Shown here in pieces: positions 21,010 through 33,013 of a DNA stretch of 64,000 nucleotides. Source of the DNA: Lasiodiplodia sp. COLG20 (taxonomy: Eukaryota; Ascomycota; Dothideomycetes; Botryosphaeriales; Botryosphaeriaceae); NCBI GenBank assembly GCA_009801085.1, contig VNWV01000001.1, positions 4,092,001 through 4,156,000 of the forward strand. The letters are read 5' to 3'. Made by a program: the position numbers and the translations under genes. Position 1 is the first letter of the stretch. The number at the start of each line of letters is the position of its first letter. The notes under the pieces were generated by a model that was not told where the DNA came from, searched no databases, and was given only the letters and a program-made list of their open reading frames with translations.

Positions 21010-22265
21010 CTAATCCATCTTGATCACAACCTTGGAGAAATGCTTCTTCCCTTCCAGTCTCTCGTAAGCCTTTTTCGCATCCCTCAAGTCGAAGGCAACG
21101 TCGTCAAGTGCAGGCTTCAGGTTTTTTCCCTCGATGAAGTTGACCATATCTCTGAACATCTGCCTTCCTCCAGTCAGTATACCTCTCATAATGACTCCAG
21201 CCCACAAGACCTGGAGCACATTGGGGCTCTTCGCCTCGAATCCATCAGAAGCACCGGTAACGCTGACCACGCCATTGAGTCGTGTGGCCGTGATGGACTC
21301 TTGAATGGTCGCATATCCACCTATATCGACCACATAATCCACTCCGCGACCATCAGGCGTGAATGACCGTGCAACCTTGCCCCAGTCAGGCGTTGTCCGG
21401 TAGTTGATGACGTGCGTAGCACCGAGAGCCTGCAGACGTGCTGCCTTCTCGTCACTGCTGGTCGTGGCTATGACCGTTGCGCCTGCTGCCACTGCAATCT
21501 AAAGGGTAAATCAAGTTATTACTTATCATTCATTCCTCGCACTTTCCAGTGTCATGTGGGGAGAGTAACCATACCTGGAGAGCAGCGATGCTGACACCGC
21601 CCGTTCCCTGCACGAGAACGTAGTCACTCGGCTGCAAAGAGCGACCCGGGGCACCCATCAGCGCGTTCCAAGCGGTAAGACCAGAGCAAGTCAGTGTCGC
21701 TGCCTCTGCAAAGGAAAGCTGCCTGGGCATGTGAACCAGTGCCGTGTGGTGGAAGACGCCCAGGCGACGCAAAGTACCATCCGTCCTGTGGCCTAATCCC
21801 TCTGCAGACTCGGCCATTGTTGGGAGTGCGTCGTCAGGGACATGTGGGGTGATATGCGTGACGACTTTGTCACCCGCATGAAACGACGTCACGGCCGAGC
21901 CGACTTCGAGAACGACGCCGGCGCCATCTGAGCCAGGTACGAGTGAGGGTTTGGTAGGTGGAAAGCCTAAAGCCTGTAGAGCTCTATTGTTAGATAAAGC
22001 TTCCACTTAAGCTGATGTTGTTTGTTACCTTTGGGGTTCCCTATGCAATATCACGGTCAGTTTCCCCTGTCTGAAATAGAACTATGGCATCAGTTACCTG
22101 TGAGAGCCCAATATCACGGGGATTCAGCGATGCAGCATAGAGGCGGACGAGTACATCGTCAGGTCCAAGGGGGAACGAGAGCGGCGTTTCTGTGTATTCG
22201 AAAGAGTCGAAACCGGACTGGGTCTGCAGTACCCATCTGCCGTAATCTCTGCTAGTGAAGTTCAT
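21010..22265 (-). CDS. Zinc-independent alcohol dehydrogenase / quinone-oxidoreductase-like protein
   Basis: NAD(P)H-dependent medium-chain reductase of about 355 residues. Exons (minus): 22098-22265, 22029-22040, 21575-21973, 21010-21498; introns of 57, 55 and 76 bp. The second exon is only 12 nt (encoding GTPK) but has good splice sites on both sides and keeps phase 0. Domain order: GroES-like N-terminus (SLNPRDIGLSQ, LVPGSDGAGVVLEVGSAV), the helix TLTCSGLTAWNALMG, the cofactor loop QGTGGVSIAALQ, then IAVAAGATVIATTSSDEKAA and VDYVVDIGGYATIQESI. Zinc-ligand Cys/His residues of classical ADH are absent. It ends KHFSKVVIKMD. No link to a neighbouring pathway is visible. Confidence 0.88.
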
Positions 22266-23316
22266 CTTGCAATTGCTTGAGTAAGCTAATTATTCGATGA
22301 TTGTGTCCTCATATATGAGGTAGACCTATATATTGACGATGAATCAGATCTCGGATTCGTCGTTACCCGAGCTTTGTAATCTAAGGAATTCTGCGTCTTA
22401 TATTCCAAGAGGGATCTTTCCGCTTTCAAATAAGCCTTCCCGCATCTTACCGCCTCCTCGCTCCGTCAAAATTCTGCCGATATTGACGAGGGGTTGGATG
22501 TTTAGGTAGGAGTCCAGGGTGATCGGTCGAAGCAGATAGACGTTAGAAGGAAGAGATAACCTTAGTAAATAAAACCGCTAGCAAGACCAAAGCAAGTAGG
22601 AGTAAAGAGTTGTTAGTAGTAACTTCTTCTTCATCGCCACCAGCGACTTACAAATTTCAGACCTTCGTCTAGTAATGCATCCATTATAATCGTTCGAGAT
22701 TACATCGTATACAGCTCTTAGAAGTCCTTTCCTACTTAAATTCTTGTCTTTACAATATGTCAGAAATCAAAAACTCTAACAATACCTTTCAATAAAGCTA
22801 TATTTGGGACTCTGGCGAGGCGTAAGAAGAGACTCGTGTGCCGAAGGCACGTGACTAGCACAGCCCGGTAGGCGAGTCGCATGCTCCTCGTAGGGGCCGA
22901 GCGCTGGGCGGATACCTCAGGCAGAGGTCCCCAGCGCCAGTGGTACTGATAGCAGACTAAAGTAAGATACCTATGATGACGTCTACTAACCGTCCTCTTA
23001 ACCCTGCTATAGTTCCGAGAACTCCGCACGGTCGGCCGAGTAGTATCGAGCAGCGACGAATAAGCCAGCAGGTGAAGACGCGTACGTACTCCGTATACCT
23101 ATAGCGGGGGTGGATTTCCCGGAATCGCACTATGATATCCTATTTCGTTTAGCTGTTTCCATCTACGGCATAGTCAAAGCTTCGCCGTTGATCCGCGCAT
23201 GGCTCTGTGACCGCGATACGAACACCTCAAACAAGAAGCGATCGCCCGTTCAACCCGCAGCACTGCAGTATATGTAGAACTGAGCACGTCGTAAGCACTA
23301 CAATGTCGTCTTCAGT
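22266..23316. other. Gene-poor AT-rich region with possible transposon relic
   Basis: No gene supported. The stretch about 22780-23080 is GC-richer and has a minus-strand open frame without a known motif; its look (isolated GC-rich block in AT-rich DNA) suggests a decayed repeat. Copy number in the genome would decide. Confidence 0.35.
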
Positions 23317-24228
23317 ATGTCGCAGTCAGACATGGTACAAAGCCACGAAAACGGGGCAGCGATGAATGCCTCGGAGAACCCGGACGACGACCCCTTCGGC
23401 CCGCCGGCACTGCACTACACCCTGCGCACGCGCAAGAAAGCCATCGCACGGTTCTGGACGCCACTGGTGCTAGACTGCTGCATCATCCCGGTCGCGCTAT
23501 ACTACTCGCTCCGCTTCTCGACGCGGCTGTCCAACGCCACCATCTTCGGCATCACCACCGCGCTAACCGGCGGCACGCTCGTCCTCGAATTCTTCCTCCG
23601 CGGCTACCACCTGTGGAAAGCCTCCTCGCGCTGCCGCCCCAAGGCCGCGCCGCGCGCCTACTTCGACCACACGCACTGGGTCTTCCTGCTCGCCATCGTC
23701 GTGACCGTCGCCGAGCTCGTCGTCGGCAACGCCTACCCCGACCCCATCGAGCGCCTGCTCGCCATGCCCGCGCCCAGCGTGCTCGCCGTCTTCTCCGTCG
23801 ATGTCCTGCTGCGCGACGTCCTGCACCTGTGCCGTGCCACGGCGCCTTTCCGCATTTCCACGTGTCCCGCCGGCATTGCGTTCCGCCCGGGCGTCTACGC
23901 TGTCGTTGAGGATATCGTCGCTACCGATGGTGGTGGGGGGACGGAGTTTAGGGAGGACTTGAGCTTGAGGTATCGGAGCAGTTACCGCTTCCGCCACATG
24001 CTGCGCGCCCTCTCGCTGTTCTGGAGTCTGGGAGGAGTTGTTACCGCGCTGGGCACGTCCGCGCTGGTGTGGACGCTGGATGTTGATTATGCCTACGGTG
24101 TCGGCTGGGTCGCGCCGTTCGTTTGGGGGTTGATTTGGACTTTGCTCACCATGTATTGGGTGCCGGTGTGCTTGAAGCTCGAGTACGCCTCCTGGGCGGA
24201 AGTACGTAGTTATGCTGTAGACGTATGA
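23317..24228 (+). CDS. Multi-spanning membrane protein of unknown function
   Basis: Single exon, 303 residues; start at MSQSDMVQSHENGAAMNASE. After an acidic N-terminal tail there are about six to seven hydrophobic segments: FWTPLVLDCCIIPVALYYSL, TIFGITTALTGGTLVLEFFL, WVFLLAIVVTVAELVVG, VLAVFSVDVLLRDVL, ALSLFWSLGGVVTALGTSAL, and VAPFVWGLIWTLLTMYWVPV. Between helices 4 and 5 a lumenal or cytosolic loop has CPAGIAFRPGVYAVVEDIVA and a short Gly run. It looks like a fungal lineage-specific protein; I do not recognise a named family. Codon use is GC-rich in the third position and normal for the window, so it is probably a real gene despite standing between two gene-poor stretches. Confidence 0.7.
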   Translation: MSQSDMVQSHENGAAMNASENPDDDPFGPPALHYTLRTRKKAIARFWTPLVLDCCIIPVALYYSLRFSTRLSNATIFGITTALTGGTLVLEFFLRGYHLWKASSRCRPKAAPRAYFDHTHWVFLLAIVVTVAELVVGNAYPDPIERLLAMPAPSVLAVFSVDVLLRDVLHLCRATAPFRISTCPAGIAFRPGVYAVVEDIVATDGGGGTEFREDLSLRYRSSYRFRHMLRALSLFWSLGGVVTALGTSALVWTLDVDYAYGVGWVAPFVWGLIWTLLTMYWVPVCLKLEYASWAEVRSYAVDV

Positions 24229-25534
24229 CATTGGAATGTTGAAAGCTGGAAGACGGCACAAGACGAGATAGAAAGTTTCCATGATAAATAGTGTGAACTC
24301 GTATAGTACGTAGCTATTTAGAAGATAAATGCTATACGGTCCAAGACTTTTAATTAGTAGCGGAGCTCGGCTTATCTTCTAAAAGAATTTACCAGAGTGG
24401 TTTTACTAAGAAATATATATTAGTCTCTATAAAAGAATCTTTGGCTGGCAGGCAAAGTCATTGCCATCTTACCTTTCGTAGTGACAAAAGTAAGAAACTA
24501 AAGCAGCACAGACAGAATTGCCGTAGTAGCTCTCTATACCTGTCAGCGGGCTTGAGAACCATTTTTCTATCATCGATCTCGAGTCTAAAGGCCGGAATGT
24601 CGACGAATAAGTTCTGATTCAAATCCATAATAGAGATGACAGTCCTACCGGGTGTTTCTTAGATTTAATCGTATATTATCCAACGTTTCCTGATGCACAG
24701 AAAGTTTTAAGCAACTATGTGAATAATTTCAGAGGATGTTCGGTTCAGTAGTAAGCCGTTTCTCTTTACGGAGTCCTGCTTCCCGAGTATATTCCGAATT
24801 GTCCCATCTGCCATCGTTCTTTCTGACCATAAATCGGATTTTAGATCTTACGCTATCATAATTCGAAACTGTCACATTCCGATATGGTTTTCGGACGGCG
24901 AATCAGCATCATGCATTTGGGATAATGAGCACAGGTACCAAGGCGGTAGGGCCTCCAGGATAAGAGAAAAGATGTCAATGCGTAGGAGGTAAGAGAGTCG
25001 ACCATGCCAGGTATAAAGATGCCTACCTCATCCGTGAACAGGTAAGTGACTCGGTAGGAAGTAGATAACCAAGACTAGCTTGGGAGGTCCCGGAGATGAG
25101 TACCTCCCAGGACAGCGAGCGAGCTTCAAGCATGTCGTAGGCGACCGAACGAGAATGCTCGGCAACCGACCTTCTTGTATCTCTCCATTCGTGTTGTCAT
25201 ATATCTCCAGGGGTAGTCCAAATATATCTGCTTCGCTGTATTGAGTCTGCCACATGGTAAGATTGGCTACCTGTGTGGTGGCTGACTGGCCAGTACGACT
25301 TTGACATTGTTTTTTCTAATGGTAGTCAGCACTGCAAATACCGCCGACACCTTCTATTGGCTGCCAAAATGAACCTAAATTTAAAGCGTAATGCGGGGTG
25401 GGAATTCTTCTCATTGCCATTGGCTCGGACCGAGGCATCTTGTTGTTGATTAATCTCAATATGGTCTTACTACTTAGCCGACTCTTTGACGCCTTCGGTT
25501 AGGCACTATTGAACTCGTTCCAAAGCCTGCCAAC
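24229..25534. other. Gene-poor AT-rich region
   Basis: 1.3 kb without a supported gene or RNA. AT-rich between about 24290 and 24900, perhaps mutated repeat DNA. A small minus-strand frame (25028-25255) has no recognisable features. Confidence 0.4.
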
Positions 25535-26478
25535 ATGTCGAGCTGTCCTATTGTCGATGTCTGGGCCAACCCTACTGGTGTAAGTAGCGTCAATGCCCAG
25601 AGCCATTGGTGATGGTTTATACCTCATACCTCAACTTCCAGAACCCCATACCAGAAATCGCCCGTCTCTTCGCCTACAGCCATGCAAATCCCGACTACAC
25701 CCGCCGCCAACTCACCCCCGACGAGCTCATCGCCCTGATGGACGACGCCGGCGTGGCGCAGATCTGCCTTGCCGCGTGGCACCGCCCCGGCCAGACCATC
25801 TTCTCCAACGCCGCCGTCGCCGAATACACCCGCGCGTATCCAACCCGCATCTTCGGCCTCGCCTCGGTCGACCTCCTCGGCGACCTCGTCGCCGCCGTCC
25901 GCGAGCTCGACCACTACGTCACCACCGAGGGCTTCAAGGGCCTACGCATCGTCCCCTGGCTGTGGAACCTGCCGCCCAGCGACAAGCGCTACTTCCCGCT
26001 GTACGTCAAGTGTATCGAACTCGATGTTCCGTTCTGCACGCAGATTGGACATACCGGCCCGTTATGCCCAAGCGAAGTCGGCCGGCCGATTCCGTACGTG
26101 GACGAGGTTGCGCTCGCGTTCCCGAAGCTGAAAATCGTGTGTGGGCATTTGGGATACCCGTGGACGGCCGAGGCGGTGGCGGTGGCGTGGAAGCATGAGA
26201 ATGTCTTTCTTGATACGAGTGCTTGGTCGCCCAGGTTTTATCCCCCAGAGTTTCTGACGTTTGCGAATACGACGGGGAGGAAAAAGGTCATGTTTGGGAC
26301 GAACTTCCCGCAGCTGGAATGGAAGGAGTGTGTTAAGCGTGTGGGTACGCATCTCGTAGAGGGGGAGGGCGGGTTGAGGAAGGAGGTTGTAGTAGACTTT
26401 ATGGGGGGCAACGCGAGAAGGGTATTCAAGTTGCCAGATGTTGACGTTAATAGGGCGAAGTCGAAAGCTCTACTATAG
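25535..26478 (+). CDS. Amidohydrolase-2 family protein with altered metal site
   Basis: TIM-barrel hydrolase/decarboxylase-like protein, about 293 residues. Two exons; intron 25580-25641 joins MSSCPIVDVWANPTG to NPIPEIARLFAYSHANPDYT. The second exon has DDAGVAQICLAAW, IFGLASVDLLGDLV, GFKGLRIVPWLWNLPP, VPFCTQIGHTGPLCPSE, LKIVCGHLGYPWTAEAV, NVFLDTSAWSPRFYPPEF and VMFGTNFPQLEWKEC, in the usual order for the family. Normal members start with DxHxH; here the place reads DVWAN, and the late metal-site Asp is Asn in GTNFP. His residues at GHTG and CGHLG remain. So metal binding is probably changed; some fungal amidohydrolase-2 proteins are like this. The reaction cannot be named. No partner genes are evident. 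Confidence 0.85.
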
Positions 26479-26730
26479 TAGAATGCCATCTTTGAGATTT
26501 TTGACAGTGGTGAAATTATCTCCAGCAGTAAATAGACGAGTGAAGCCTGCATCTTTGGTAAACTAGCGATTGCATGGCCCATGTCGATGTAGGCGGTAGC
26601 AAAACAGTGCGTTCAGTGCAGTCCGAAGCAGGCCGAGAAATGGTTTAGCCACTGCCTTTTGCATGGCCTCTCTCCATTCTCGAACAGGCCATGGGTGGAA
26701 AGTTGAAAATTTCCCCTCAGTCTCGCTTCA

Positions 26731-28614
26731 TCATCGCTCGCTGAACAACGCCATATACGGATATCCTCTGCCCTCCAGCTCACGTATAGCTCTCTGGCAC
26801 TGCCTGATCCCATCCCGAGCCTGCTGTCGCTGCTGATCCTGTTGATGCTGAGCTACCGTCGATTCTTGGGTCCTATTGGCCAAGAATTGGTACCCCTCAA
26901 GCGCCATCTTGAGCAGGAAGCCCGCCGTGCTCAACCCGTAGAAACCAGCCCCAGGTTGCAGATGGTATGAGACGCTCTGTCGAATTCTCTGTGCTATGCG
27001 GAGGATGTTGGCACTGATAGCATGAGGGCTACTGAGAAGGGACGCCGAAGAAGATGAGATTGACAAGAAATTTCCGTAGAGAAATTCCACATACTTGTTC
27101 TCGTCTGTGGGGTTTGATTCGCGGTCAACAGGCCCGTTGGAAGTAGTATGGTGAGGAGAGCTCAGGGCGTCGAGCGTGAGGAGAGATGTGAGAATGAGGA
27201 TGCGGAACGACCAGATGTTGGTCAAGGCATTGGCTGTCAGGATTGTGGGGAACCAGATGTCGCCTTCGTCATCCCCCAAGGTGGCTTCCACCGCCTGTTC
27301 AGGCGCATGCTGAGATGTCTGTCCCGATGAGGACATGGCGTGGGATAGTGTGTTGTGCTGCCTGTGCTGCCAGTAGAGCGGTGCGGCGCGGCTATAGCGG
27401 ACGTGGAAGTCCTGCGTCCATTTCTCCAACGCCGCAAAGACGGCAATGAATCGCTCGCGGAGGTCCAGGACGGCAGGTATATCAACATCGCTTGGAGTAG
27501 CCTTTATCACGTCGAGACGCTCGAGGAGCGCAGCTGCAGGGGCAATAACACCAAGAAGTTGGTGCATTTCGCTCGGTCGGTGGACGGAAAATGGTACCGT
27601 TTGCCATTTTCCATATGCTACAAATACACTTTTCCGGGCAAGGATCCCTTGGTAGATCTGCGGAAAAGATTAGATACAAGTTCGCTTCAGCATTGTGCTA
27701 CATAAATTTCTGCCACTTACCAACATGGATCTGCACGGAATAAAGACAGAGTGATTCACGCCGGATACGAAGTGTTCTGGACCAGACATGCGCAACAACT
27801 CCGCTACGCCGCTTCCGTGCATCATCCATGCCGTTGAGAAGGTTGGAGAGAGTAGCTGCACACTGTTGGTCATCGTTTTGACGCCCGTGCTCGGAATTTC
27901 AGCTTAACTCACCTCAGTCATGGTTAAGCACATGATCGCTATCCCGAGTTCATGTGTCAGAGGCCTGTTTGATGTTTGTAGCCCTTTTGTGAGGAGTTGC
28001 AATGCAGAAATGTGTAGATCAAATCTTGAATCCTGTAGCACGTTCTTCCGAGATGCTCTGCTCAGAATTGTGGCTCCGAGAGCTGTCAAAGCAGCAATAA
28101 CAACAGGCTCCTGCGCTGTCGAGGGAGGAAGCTCGAGGAGCCTGTCAACCCACATGCCACAGATACAGTCCCGAGGATCGTAAGATATGTGGGGTGATGA
28201 GAATAACGTCGAGTCCGGCGCATACTCTTTGGCGAGCACATGTAATACCACTTCCCATGTCAATTGTGGGGCGCCCTTCGGCAACAGGCTCTCCGAGATA
28301 GCCGAGCCGCCCGGTGAGGCGTCTCGCTTCGGGGTCGGGTGGATCATCCGCTGGGAGTGGCGAAATGGCTTGGAGATCCCGTTACCAGCCGGCTCGTGGC
28401 TGACGAAGATCAAATCATGCTGGTACCCCGCACATTTGTGCCCTCTGAGGAGACACTGAGAGCATGCTGGCCGCTTGCCATCACACTTGAAGTTTGGGTC
28501 AGCTCATTTATGTATTTATTCAAATAGGAATTGTTTGCAATAGGATTTGAAGCCACCTACTGCTAGCTTCCGGGACCGGCAAGTGTGGCAGACGGTCGTC
28601 CGACGAATCTTCAT
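26731..28614 (-). CDS. Zn(II)2Cys6 transcription factor
   Basis: Nuclear regulator of about 535 residues in five parts: exons 28561-28614, 27913-28485, 27721-27855 and 26731-27657 (introns 28486-28560, 27856-27912, 27658-27720). The first intron splits the zinc cluster: MKIRRTTVCHTCRSRKLA joins CDGKRPACSQCLLRGHKCAG, giving CxxCx6Cx5CxxCx6C with the usual basic and Pro residues. The remainder resembles the Fungal_trans_2 type: APDSTLFSSPHISYDPRDCI, VVIAALTALGATILSRASRK, LTHELGIAIMCLTMTEV, AWMMHGSGVAELLRMSGPEH, LGDDEGDIWFPTILTANALT, and a terminal Gln-rich helix. No HxH or enzyme domain. It is adjacent to, and transcribed away from the 5' end of nothing obvious; the P450 downstream of its promoter is the nearest possible target. 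Confidence 0.87.
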
Positions 28615-29016
28615 TTTTCAGTCTTTTAGTCGGCCCTTCGGATCACACTATTCCCGGGGATATCGGATTAGCGAGGGCAAAATTTGTGGCTAGCCAGCGC
28701 CCTTTAGCATGCTGGTGGAAGATGTGAAGTGGCTCGACGATGCTCTCCTGGTGAATCGGTTGTAGGGCTCGTGCGCACACTCGTGACTTCTTGGCGAATA
28801 ATGCTACCGTAAGCGGTTAGCGCAGCTAACTGAGTGTTTCAGATTCCTTGTTTGTATTAGACTCGGATTGGTTTCCGAGCTTCCTTGATTTTGGGAAGGT
28901 TGACCCGTCTACAAAAGTAAAAAGCTTCGCAATCAGAGTTTAGCAAAGTTCCAGCTCGGAAAATGGCGCACTGTGTACATGCCCAATCAACAAGACATGC
29001 AAGATCCATGAGCAAG
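28615..29016. other. Intergenic region
   Basis: Promoter of the C6 regulator and 3' end of the P450 gene. Nothing else seen. Confidence 0.4.
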
Positions 29017-30808
29017 TCAGTTTCGTTCAACCTTCTTTGCGTTGATCCAGAGTGGAGGCTTGTCCCACAACGCCCACGCCTTCTGATCCGTCCACTCCCT
29101 GCTCTCAGAACAAAGAGACAGGTCAAAGTGCCAGAGGATTTTTGAAAATATAAGACGCATTTCATGGTACGCGAGACTACATCTTGATCAGCACTCAGCA
29201 ATACTCGCTTCTGTAATTCTTGAACATACTTTTTGCCAATGCAGTTACGAGGGCCATACAAAAATGGCTGTAGAACCTCTTTCTTATCGTCGTCATAACC
29301 GGTCCCTGGTAGCCACCGCTCTGGGACGAAGGAGTCAGGGTCCTTGAAGTTAGACGCAGAATGATACGCAACATATTGAGGGACGCCAATCCGTGTCTGG
29401 GAGTTGTTGATGTTAGCTTTGCACCCTAGCCGTACTTCACCGTAATCAGGAGTAGAGTAGCATACCTTGGCGGGAACCCACTCGCCGCATATGACATTAC
29501 CACCTTCGGGAACTACGCGCAACATGGCCGTCGGAACTGGAGGATAAGTCCTGAAACCCTCATCGAAGCACGCAGATAAATATTTCAAGCGCGGCAACAC
29601 TTCCAGGTTGAGCTGGTCCTCAGGAAGAGATCTTACTTCCTCCACCGCCCTTTGGAGCTTGTCAGGATTCGTCAGGAGAGAGTAAGTGAGTCCGCTTAGA
29701 AGAGTCGCAGTGGTCTCTGTACCCGCAATCATGAAGACCATACCGTTCGCATGCATCTCGTCCAGGTTGAGCACCCCCTCATTCTTGTGCAGCACCAGGT
29801 TCCAGATGTCGGCCTGGTTGGCGCCCTTTTCAAGCCGCCGGTCGACACGGTCTGAGGAATACTTGTAGTGCTCGTCTTCGCCTTTGGAGATTTTAGCTGG
29901 GAGGACGATGTCCATTATGCGGCGGAGAAGTGGGTAGTCGAGAGACAGCCGGCCGAACTCGATGGCCTTGACGCTCTGGAAGATAGCAGATACCCAGGGG
30001 GAGTACTCGGACTTGTCAAGCAGGCCAAGAGTTTCCCCAAACGTAAGCTCCCCCATGATATCGAACGTGGTGCAGTTGTAAAGCTTGACGATATCCAGTC
30101 GCACCTTGGGATCGTTGTTGATGGCTGCATGGATGTTTCCGATGAGCTTATCGACGCTCCTCATGATCAAGGACTCTTGGAGTTTCAAAGCTCTCTCCGA
30201 GAACGCGTTTGAGAAGATTTTTCTGTGACGGTAAAATGAGCTTCAAGATGCTTGGTGGGTTCATTATTCAGTCATACCGCACTTCGCCATGCCTTTGATC
30301 ATCTGGCTCGGAAACAATGGAATACGCTCCAGTTTTCTCTCTGCGATACGTACGGGGATCCTTTGGGTTTGCTTTGTGGCCAGCCGTGCGATGCCCGTAG
30401 ATGTCTCTCCAGGCTTCAGGGTTGATGTAGCTAAGCCGGTCTGGAGCAATGCGCACAACATCTCCATATTTCTCATGGAGGGACTTTGTCCAGCTCACAC
30501 TATTACCAGACAGTGTCTTGTACCAGTACGGGATAACGCTTGCAGCAGCCAACTTGGGGCCCGGAACTACGTCGTATGTTAGTTGTGTAAGTGGAATAGA
30601 AACAAGAAGGGGAGCAGACTGACACTTTCTAAGAGGAGAGAACAGAATATTGTAGATTGCTGTGGCAATAAAGCTGGCAAGGAGCTGCATGCATGTCAGT
30701 TCATCCCCTCCATGGTGCCGTTATTGCTCTTACGAAGGTTGCAGCTGCGCCAAAATAGCGCATTACGCCAAAGTCTTTGAGGGAGTTCAATATTGTGGAT
30801 GTTTCCAT
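29017..30808 (-). CDS. Cytochrome P450 monooxygenase
   Basis: ER-anchored heme monooxygenase, about 477 residues. Six exons (minus): 30734-30808, 30624-30684, 30278-30566, 29466-30222, 29230-29396, 29017-29176. Splicing restores LRKFPGPKLAAASVIPYWY, PDRLSYINPEAWRDIYGH, SIVSEPDDQRHGEVRKIFSN, the I-helix VFMIAGTETTATLL, the ExxR helix DEGFRTYPPVP, NFKDPDSFVPERWLPG, the heme loop FLYGPRNCIGKNLAY with its Cys ligand, and a normal C-terminus ending NAKKVERN. The start at 30808 (METSTILNSLKDFG) precedes a hydrophobic anchor (LLASFIATAIYNILF). The PxRF-like sequence and I-helix are those of the CYP3A/isotrichodermin-hydroxylase-like group common in fungal clusters. No backbone gene is near, so the substrate is unknown. 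Confidence 0.9.
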
Positions 30809-33013
30809 GATGGCTGGTGGCTTTTTGCTGCCGAAGAGGAGTGTATGCCTACAAACGATGAAGTGGGAGAGTCCTTTTTAAACGGTCAAGCGCCATTTCA
30901 CCACTGTACCTCATCAAGCGTCATCCCTTCCAAACGGCAGTCAAATTCGCAGTTCCGTTCGTTTTCGAGATCCGGTGTAGCCGGCTCTCAACCGGCACTG
31001 ATCTTTCCGAGCCGAAAGTTTCCTTTTCTAGTAAGATTAATCGCCAAGACCCGCGCAAGAGCGGGACGAGTCTTAAGCTTAATCTGGGAGAACAAGGGCA
31101 ACATCACGCATTATTTCAGCGTCGTCAACCTCTCTTGCACCACACGTCGCTGTTAAGCTGACTCTATATTCACCATTGCAGCCAAGGAGCGAGTACAAAT
31201 CCCTAGTATAGAATAGGCTAGCTTAGTAGCAGCGCGTCTTACTCTCAGGCTAAGACGATGTTAAGTGGTAGCTTTTATACATTTTTTAAGCCGTAGTTAT
31301 TTATACATTTACGTTTACATTTAGTATAGAGAATTAACCCGTTGGTGTCACAATCCTGCCGCATATGTGTGGCTGGCAGCAGTGGCTGGTGGTGTGGCTG
31401 GTGGCAGCCAGCGCAGCGATGCGAAGCGGTGGCCAGCCGGCCAGCGGGCTTGGCAAGCCGCCTTTTATCTGTACCCTTGAGGCCAGCTCATGGCCGTATT
31501 GGAAACCGAGCAACAGCCGGCTCGTGACCCTTAAAAGATAACGGATTCTATTCGAGTATGGTATAGCACATAAACGTTGACAAGCCCGCCGAACATGGTT
31601 TACTAAGAAGCTAACGGCTTACCGATTGCTTGTTCTGTTTGCTTAGCTTGGTCCTTTAATGCTACTAGTACGGCATTATTCTTTTTCGATTAGTAGTATG
31701 TTACTACCACTCGCAGCATCTACCAACGGTCATCCATTCGCATTCCTCAAATGCGAAGCCCATAAGCGCTTCGGCAACCAACCGATAAATTTCAATTCGA
31801 GCACGCAGGGGACGGTTGACCGAGGGGCACAGACTTGAAATTACAAATGACGATTGAGGCAATGCCAGTAGGTTTTCTCCGCATACCCACTGCGCTTGGG
31901 CCACACGAAGCAGGCCCCCCGTTTTCTAGTTTTTACTTACCATGAATGTTCGAGTTGTAGTAACTCTCGCCGCTTGCCCTCGCTTAGTCAAATGCACGGC
32001 GCCTAAGCACGGCAAGCCCGACGTCGCGCAGCCACGTAGGTACTCGATGTAAGTGCGGCAATCAGGCGGCGATGTGATCGCAAGCGGCGCCTCGTCGTCG
32101 CCCACAGAGCTCGTCGATGTAGTCCAGTCTAAGGTGGTTGATAGGAAGCTGTCCTTCCACAGCACAAACCACCACACGCAACTGTGCGCGCGCCGTCTTG
32201 GCTGATCTAGGCCTTGATCCCACCGGAACGTTGGTCCAAGCAGCGACCACGTCACACCAGCGTTGGCGTTGTTAAGGAGCACATTGCCCAGCGGTAGCAG
32301 TATCGTACTCGTGTCCGTTAAAGGGCCAGTCATGCGTAGGGACGTCGGAGTCTTCTTCGAGCTGGAGATTAATCAAATCTATAAAGCCCCAGATGTAGAG
32401 TCATGCGCATCTTCTATAAATGTCTTCTTATTAAAATGATTTATAAGACCGACCAATGGCAAGGAAGATAATGGAAAACGTAACCGTGTATTCTCGGCGT
32501 CTTCTCGGTCTTGCGTGCTTGGGTTGATTTTATCCAGACGTTTCTCGGATAATCGGGAGACTGCGGCGGAATTCCGTAGCTTACTAAAGTGTGTTGAAAC
32601 ACTCACCATTGACAAATTACTCGATATGTACTAGCAAAAGGCGTGACTGACGTCCAGCTGCCTATTTTGAATTGTTTCCTCCGCCGCATGATTCACACAG
32701 GGGCTGCTCGAAGAGTTCACGTTAGACGAAGCTATATCATCATGGCGCGAGCATTTTCTGTTTCGGTTCTCTGTTTCCTATTGCAGTGCCAATTCACCTG
32801 TGCTCGGATCTCCCTAAGCTACCAGCATTGTGGGCTGCCTGAGAAAACGGTGTCAGCTTGATCACCCGTGCTCGGCTCATCTCACGCCAAGCAGGAAAAC
32901 CAGCGGAAAAGACCGCAGCACATTGGTGTTTCTGTGGGAGCCGATGGTTAGTATATATATGTGACGACCAGAATGTTTACAGCAGCAGAGGTACACCAAT
33001 TCTTCAGGCACAA
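30809..33013. other. Gene-poor region, probably repeat-derived
   Basis: 2.2 kb without a supported gene. At 31360-31530 a GC-rich block built from GCTGG/CAGCC words lies in AT-rich DNA, which looks like a decayed transposon or MITE. A minus-strand frame at 31926-32333 has no recognisable motif. RIP-like mutation is possible but not measured. Confidence 0.4.

Noticed and set aside
24931..24955. 15-bp match between about 24937 and 61350 (CCAAGGCGGTAGGGC)
   Set aside because: A match of this length is expected by chance in 64 kb; no extended similarity on either side.
31926..32333. 135-codon minus-strand frame
   Set aside because: No recognisable motif, no start context, lies in repeat-like gene-poor DNA.
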